DNA of 64,000 nucleotides from Roseateles sp. YR242 (GTDB lineage Bacteria; Pseudomonadota; Gammaproteobacteria; Burkholderiales; Burkholderiaceae_C), in contig NZ_FOAV01000004.1 of assembly GCF_900109745.1 (NCBI RefSeq), positions 118,245 through 182,244 of the forward strand. Direction: 5' to 3'. Positions 60,437-64,000 of the stretch are shown piece after piece; the first letter of the stretch is position 1; each line of letters starts with the position of its first letter. The position numbers and the translations under genes were made by a program. The notes beneath the pieces are model-generated. The model had not been told where the DNA came from and searched no databases. It saw only the letters and a program-made list of their open reading frames with translations.

Positions 60437-61123
60437 ATGTCACTGTTCAGCGTCTTGATTGTTGAAGACCAGCTTCGTTTCCGCGAAGCATTTGCCCATG
60501 CGCTTGAAAAAGCGCCGGACATCCGCCTGGTCGGCATGGCCACCGACCTGCCTCAGGGCAGGAAGATGTTCGACCAGACCCGGCCGGATGTCCTTCTGGT
60601 GGACCTGGATCTGCCTGGAGGCAGCGGCATCGAGCTCATACGGCACGCCGCTCACGTGGCGCCGGAGTGCGAGGTGATGGTCATCTCCGTCTTCGGGGAT
60701 GAGCAGCACGTGCTCTCCAGCATCGAAGCCGGCGCCACCGGCTACTTGCTGAAGGACTCGCTCGCGCTGGACCTGCCCGGTCAGCTCCGTTCCCTGCGTG
60801 CCGGTGGCAGCCCCATCAGCCCTGTCATCGCACGGCGCCTGCTGCTGCGCCTGGCCCCGCAGAACGGCCATGGCTCGCGCGGGTTCTCCGACTCGGCCTC
60901 CATGCCGCTGGTGGATGAGCAGGTCGTGGCCCTGTCCGAACAGGAGTCGCGGGTGCTGCACCTCGCCGCCAAGGGTTTCACCTTCGACGAGATCGCCCAG
61001 TTCATGAATGTGTCACCACACACCATCATGACCTACGTGAAGCGCACCTACCGGAAACTCCAGGTGCGCTCCAAGGTCGAGGCCATCTACGAGGCCCGCC
61101 GGCTGGGCTGGTTGCGGGACTGA
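60437..61123 (+). CDS. Orphan NarL/LuxR-type response regulator
   Basis: A 228-residue regulator. The receiver has the acidic pair in LIVEDQLRF, the phosphoacceptor Asp56 in LLVDLDLPGGSG, the Ser in VISVFGD and the Lys in YLLKDS (near residue 106), so it should be activated by phosphorylation. The LuxR-type helix-turn-helix is LSEQESRVLHLAAKGFTFDEIAQFMNVSPHTIMTYVKRTYRKLQV. No kinase gene adjoins; the only HisKA_3 kinase in the window is at 7436-9544. It is placed between the HAD gene and slmA. The start has GAGGGAA upstream. Confidence 0.93.
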   Translation: MSLFSVLIVEDQLRFREAFAHALEKAPDIRLVGMATDLPQGRKMFDQTRPDVLLVDLDLPGGSGIELIRHAAHVAPECEVMVISVFGDEQHVLSSIEAGATGYLLKDSLALDLPGQLRSLRAGGSPISPVIARRLLLRLAPQNGHGSRGFSDSASMPLVDEQVVALSEQESRVLHLAAKGFTFDEIAQFMNVSPHTIMTYVKRTYRKLQVRSKVEAIYEARRLGWLRD

Positions 61124-61432
61124 CACGTCCCGGCCTCCCCGCTTGGGGCTGAGGCGCCTGCCGTATGACGCCGCCTGGCGCTGCGTGACGGGGCATCAAG
61201 CAGCATGACGCTGCGCGACGCCGCATGACGGTGCATCAGATGGTATGAGGCTGCGAGCCGCCCGGGGGCCACTGACGGCCCTCCGTCAGGGTGAGCCCAA
61301 TGGCCCAGCGAAGCCCGTTTCATCGGCGCCACAGGCACTGACCGACCACGGAGGGTGCTCGGTGGGGGAAGCAAGTTCGGGGAGAGGGCAAAGCATGTGC
61401 CAGAATCCGCGCACACGTTGTGGCCTCGCCCT
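61124..61432. other. 309-bp spacer before slmA
   Basis: No gene is seen. It contains the ten-unit decamer array at 61161-61260 and, near 61383, a GAGAGG purine block. The promoter for slmA should be here. The slmA frame stays open for 78 bp upstream of its ATG, with no sign of coding. Confidence 0.5.
61161..61260. repeat. Ten-unit decanucleotide array upstream of slmA
   Basis: Ten contiguous 10-bp units: CCGTATGACG, CCGCCTGGCG, CTGCGTGACG, GGGCATCAAG, CAGCATGACG, CTGCGCGACG, CCGCATGACG, GTGCATCAGA, TGGTATGAGG, CTGCGAGCCG. The consensus is CYGCATGACG. A 10-bp period is close to one helical turn, so identical faces align on the DNA. Confidence 0.8.
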
Positions 61433-62071
61433 ATGCACTCCAGCCCTCCCGACACCACGGATCCCGCCGCGAACAAGACCAACGAGCTGCCGCGCAAGCG
61501 TCTCAAGCCCGGGGAGCGTCGCGTGCAGATCCTGCAGACCCTGGCCAGCATGCTGGAACAACCCGGGGCGGAGCGGGTCACCACGGCGGCCCTGGCCGCA
61601 CGCCTGGAGGTGAGTGAAGCCGCGCTGTACAGACACTTCGCCAGCAAGGCGCAGATGTTCGAAGGACTGATCGAGTTCATCGAATCCAGCATCTTCTCGC
61701 TGCTCAACCAGATCGCTGAGCGCGAACCTTCCGGCCTGGCGCAAGCACAGCGCATCGTGGCCGTGCTGCTGCAGTTTGGCGAACGTAATCCCGGCATGGC
61801 CCGGGTGATGGTGGGCGACGCGCTGGTCTATGAAAACGAGCGGCTGGTCGCCCGTATGAATCAATTCTTCGACAAGGTCGAATCCGCCTTGCGCCAGGCC
61901 CTGCGCTCCGCCGCAGAGGCTTCCGGCTCCAGTACACCCACGGTGGAAGCACAGGCCCAGTCGTCCGTGCTGGTGAGCTTCATCATCGGCCGGCTGCAGC
62001 GTTATGCACGCTCCGGCTTCAAGCGCCTGCCCACCGAGCAACTGGAAGCCGCGATGCGGATGCTGTCCTGA
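61433..62071 (+). CDS. slmA: Nucleoid occlusion factor SlmA
   Basis: A 212-residue TetR-family protein that binds chromosomal sites and blocks FtsZ assembly over the nucleoid. The HTH is TTAALAARLEVSEAALYRHFASKAQMFEGLIEFIE near residue 45, and the C-terminal dimer and FtsZ-interaction domain follows. The N-terminal 20 residues are Pro/Asp/Ser-rich, then KRLKPGERRVQILQTLA, as in SlmA. The ATG at 61433 has only a weak ribosome site. Genome context near argB and the HAD gene is that of slmA in other betaproteobacteria. Confidence 0.93.
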   Translation: MHSSPPDTTDPAANKTNELPRKRLKPGERRVQILQTLASMLEQPGAERVTTAALAARLEVSEAALYRHFASKAQMFEGLIEFIESSIFSLLNQIAEREPSGLAQAQRIVAVLLQFGERNPGMARVMVGDALVYENERLVARMNQFFDKVESALRQALRSAAEASGSSTPTVEAQAQSSVLVSFIIGRLQRYARSGFKRLPTEQLEAAMRMLS

Positions 62072-62081
62072 CCCCTCTGCA

Positions 62082-63023
62082 ATGTCCGATGCCCTCGATG
62101 CACTGCTGCGGCGCGCCGACGCGCTGCTGAACCGCCTGGAGGCGGTCCTCCCTCAACCCCTGACCGCCCCGGACTGGTCTGCGGCCGTGGCCTTCCGCTA
62201 CCGCAAACGCGGCGCCAGTGCCCGTCTGGAGCCGGTACGGCAGCTCTCGGGCATCCGGCTGGATGACCTCAAGGAGGTGGAGCCGCAGAAGGAGCGCCTG
62301 CTGCGCAACACGCGTCAGTTCGTGGCGGGCCAGCCGGCCAACAACGTGTTGCTGACCGGCGCGCGCGGCACCGGCAAGAGCTCGCTCATCAAGGCCTGCC
62401 TGAATGAATTTTCCGGCCAGGGCCTGCGGCTGATCGAGGTCGACAAGGCGGATCTGGTCGACCTGCCGGAACTGGCGGACCTGGTGGCCGACCGCCCCGA
62501 ACGGTTTGTGATCTTCTGTGACGACCTCAGCTTCGACGAAGGCGAGGCCGGCTACAAGGCACTGAAGTCCATGCTGGACGGCTCCATCGCCGCCGCCACG
62601 GACAACCTGCTCATTTACGCCACCAGCAACCGCCGCCACCTGCTGCCCGAGCAGATGAAGGACAACCTGGCCTACACCCACTCGGAGCGCGACGGCAATG
62701 TGGAAGTCCACCCCGGCGAAGCCGTGGAGGAAAAGATCTCGCTCTCCGAGCGCTTTGGCCTGTGGATCAGCTTCTACAGCTTCAGCCAGCAGGAATACCT
62801 GGCCATCGTGGCGCAGTGGCTCAGCCATTTTGGTCTGAGCCAGGCGCAGACCGAAGCGGCCCGTCAACCGGCGCTCGTGTGGGCGCTGGAGCGTGGTTCG
62901 CGCTCGGGCCGTGTGGCCTACCAATTTGCCCGTGACCTGGCCGGCCGTGGGGGCGTGGACGACAGCACCGCGGCACCGCCACCGCCGGAGACCGACGCGC
63001 CCCAGGGGTTGGACCATGTCTGA
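62082..63023 (+). CDS. DUF815-family ATPase
   Basis: A 313-residue P-loop ATPase of the DUF815 family. Walker A is NVLLTGARGTGKSSLI (near residue 93), Walker B is FVIFCDDLSFDEG and the family motif HLLPEQMKDN follows. Members are conserved in betaproteobacteria near argB/argJ, mutT and related genes; the function is unknown. The ATG lies 10 bp after the slmA stop. The C-terminal 25 residues are Pro/Ala/Asp-rich. Its end overlaps the mutT start by 8 bp. Confidence 0.92.
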   Translation: MSDALDALLRRADALLNRLEAVLPQPLTAPDWSAAVAFRYRKRGASARLEPVRQLSGIRLDDLKEVEPQKERLLRNTRQFVAGQPANNVLLTGARGTGKSSLIKACLNEFSGQGLRLIEVDKADLVDLPELADLVADRPERFVIFCDDLSFDEGEAGYKALKSMLDGSIAAATDNLLIYATSNRRHLLPEQMKDNLAYTHSERDGNVEVHPGEAVEEKISLSERFGLWISFYSFSQQEYLAIVAQWLSHFGLSQAQTEAARQPALVWALERGSRSGRVAYQFARDLAGRGGVDDSTAAPPPPETDAPQGLDHV

Positions 63024-63501
63024 GGCCGTGCCCGCAACAAATCCGCAGGCGCCCGCGTGGGCCGAAGACCGCGTGCCGGTCGATGTGGCGGTGGGGGTGC
63101 TGGTGCGCCGCGAGCCCGACGGCCACGAGGGCGACTTCCTGCTGACCTCCCGGCCGGAAGGCAAGGTCTATGCGGGCTACTGGGAGTTCCCCGGCGGCAA
63201 GCTGGAGCAGGGTGAGACCGTGGCGCAGGCACTGCGGCGCGAGCTGCAGGAGGAATTGGGCATCACCATCGGCGAGGCCCACCCCTGGAAGGTGGAAATG
63301 ATGGACTACCCGCATGCACGGGTACGCCTGCATTTCTGCAAGGTCTACCAGTGGGAAGGTGATTTCGAGATGCGCGAGCAGCAGGCCATGGCCTGGCAGG
63401 CCCTGCCGGTGCAGGTGCAGCCGGTGTTGCCGGGCACCATCCCGGTCCTGCGCTGGTTCGCCGATGAGCGCGGCCACGTGGGGGCCACCCATGTCGGCTG
63501 A
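63016..63501 (+). CDS. mutT: 8-oxo-dGTP diphosphatase (Nudix), MutT-like
   Basis: A 161-residue Nudix hydrolase that removes oxidised purine nucleotides. The Nudix box is [23 protein letters not shown], preceded by the MutT-like YWEFPGG. The ATG at 63016 overlaps the DUF815 stop by 8 bp; longer upstream frames run inside that gene. The C-terminal segment ([22 protein letters not shown]) matches betaproteobacterial MutT. It should protect replication from 8-oxo-guanine incorporation. Confidence 0.93.
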   Translation: MSEAVPATNPQAPAWAEDRVPVDVAVGVLVRREPDGHEGDFLLTSRPEGKVYAGYWEFPGGKLEQGETVAQALRRELQEELGITIGEAHPWKVEMMDYPHARVRLHFCKVYQWEGDFEMREQQAMAWQALPVQVQPVLPGTIPVLRWFADERGHVGATHVG

Positions 63502-63517
63502 GGGCTACACTGCCGCG

Positions 63518-63910
63518 ATGGACTGGCTCGATGAGATCAAGTGGGACGCCGACGGCCTCGTGCCGGTGATTGCGCAGGAGCAGGGCTCCGGCGATGTGCT
63601 GATGTTTGCCTGGATGAACCGCGACGCGGTGGCCCGTACCGCCGAGCTGGGCCAGGCGGTCTACTGGAGCCGTTCGCGCGGCAAGCTCTGGCACAAGGGC
63701 GAGGAGTCCGGCCACGTGCAGCAGGTGCACAGCATCCGCATGGATTGCGACAACGACGTGCTGCTTCTCACCATCACGCAGCACGGCCATGAGCCGGGCA
63801 TCGCCTGCCATACCGGGCGCCACAGCTGCTTCTTCCAGCGCCTGGAGAACGGACGCTGGAGCAGCGTCGAGCCGGTCCTGAAAGACCCGGCCACCATTTA
63901 CAAGCGTTGA
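63518..63910 (+). CDS. hisI: Phosphoribosyl-AMP cyclohydrolase
   Basis: HisI opens the ring of PR-AMP in histidine synthesis, a zinc and magnesium enzyme. The 130-residue product from the ATG at 63518 begins [21 protein letters not shown], as in betaproteobacterial HisI; a start at 63491 would overlap mutT by 11 bp. The zinc-site residues lie in SIRMDCDND and in the [18 protein letters not shown] region. It is followed 3 bp later by hisE. Confidence 0.95.
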   Translation: MDWLDEIKWDADGLVPVIAQEQGSGDVLMFAWMNRDAVARTAELGQAVYWSRSRGKLWHKGEESGHVQQVHSIRMDCDNDVLLLTITQHGHEPGIACHTGRHSCFFQRLENGRWSSVEPVLKDPATIYKR

Positions 63911-63913
63911 GAC

Positions 63914-64000
63914 ATGGCAACCCAACAAGGCCTCAGTGGCGCAGACGTGCTGGCCCACCTCGGTGAGGTGGTGGCGCAGCGCCGCGACGAAGGCGAGCCC
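63914..64000 (+). CDS. hisE: Phosphoribosyl-ATP pyrophosphatase, 5' part
   Basis: The window ends after 29 codons of a gene starting MATQQGLSGADVLAHLGEVV and continuing AQRRDEGEP. This is the typical N-terminus of HisE, which hydrolyses PR-ATP just before the HisI step. The ATG lies 3 bp after the hisI stop, within the usual hisI-hisE order. The identification rests on short sequence and context. Confidence 0.8.
   Translation, partial: MATQQGLSGADVLAHLGEVVAQRRDEGEP

Overview
The window is a high-GC chromosomal segment of a betaproteobacterium, most likely order Burkholderiales near the Sphaerotilaceae/Comamonadaceae (Roseateles, Rubrivivax and Leptothrix relatives). This rests on the mur-fts-lpxC order, a dusB-fis-purH cluster, a Bug/TctC solute receptor, a phasin, a PEP-CTERM protein and an imuA-imuB-dnaE2 cassette. 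Taxonomy below order is inference. No tRNA, rRNA, CRISPR array, transposase or phage gene was seen.

Layout. 1-10.5 kb: the distal division and cell-wall cluster murG-murC-ddl-ftsQ-ftsA-ftsZ, then a membrane histidine kinase wedged between ftsZ and lpxC, then lpxC. 10.5-20.3 kb: a small membrane protein, an MdlA/MdlB-type heterodimeric ABC exporter, a small secreted protein, a cupin, a PlsC-like plus CdsA-like phospholipid pair, ruvC, an aldehyde dehydrogenase and an outer-membrane barrel. 20.5-23.6 kb: purH, fis and dusB on the minus strand. 23.8-33.3 kb: mixed metabolism and transport, including a solute-binding protein, a YqaA protein, an M32 carboxypeptidase, a PEP-CTERM protein, a phasin, a type-1 periplasmic protein, a quinone reductase with divergent LysR, a PCu(A)C copper chaperone and a VOC protein. 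33.3-37.6 kb: a 17-unit heptanucleotide array next to a class D beta-lactamase, an unrecognised 501-residue protein, and a membrane protein followed by a 23-residue peptide gene. 37.3-43.1 kb: a 134-bp tandem duplication ending at the stop codon of dnaE2, then imuB and imuA behind a perfect LexA box.

44-53.9 kb holds a coherent but functionally unassigned unit. A divergent Crp/Fnr-type regulator with a repetitive Glu-Arg tail faces an operon encoding an acyl-CoA ligase, a five-gene Liv-type ABC importer, a 106-residue unknown and a PaaK-like ligase. A CRP-architecture palindrome (TGTCG-N6-CGACA) lies midway between the two start codons. 53.9-55.0 kb looks like a small inserted island: an orphan gene of visibly lower GC and a perfect hairpin. 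55-58.5 kb: a Bug receptor, a glyoxalase-fold protein, dtd and a CDF transporter. 58.5-64 kb: argB, a HAD nucleotidase, an orphan NarL-type response regulator, slmA, a DUF815 ATPase, mutT, hisI and the start of hisE.

Three themes stand out. (1) A HisKA_3 kinase without a regulator sits beside ftsZ, and a NarL-type regulator without a kinase sits beside slmA, the FtsZ antagonist; they could be a split pair. (2) Short-period tandem arrays of 7, 9, 10, 12, 13 and 21 bp recur in intergenic or C-terminal positions. (3) The ligase/importer/ligase operon with its own Crp-like switch is the best candidate for an undescribed uptake-and-activation system.
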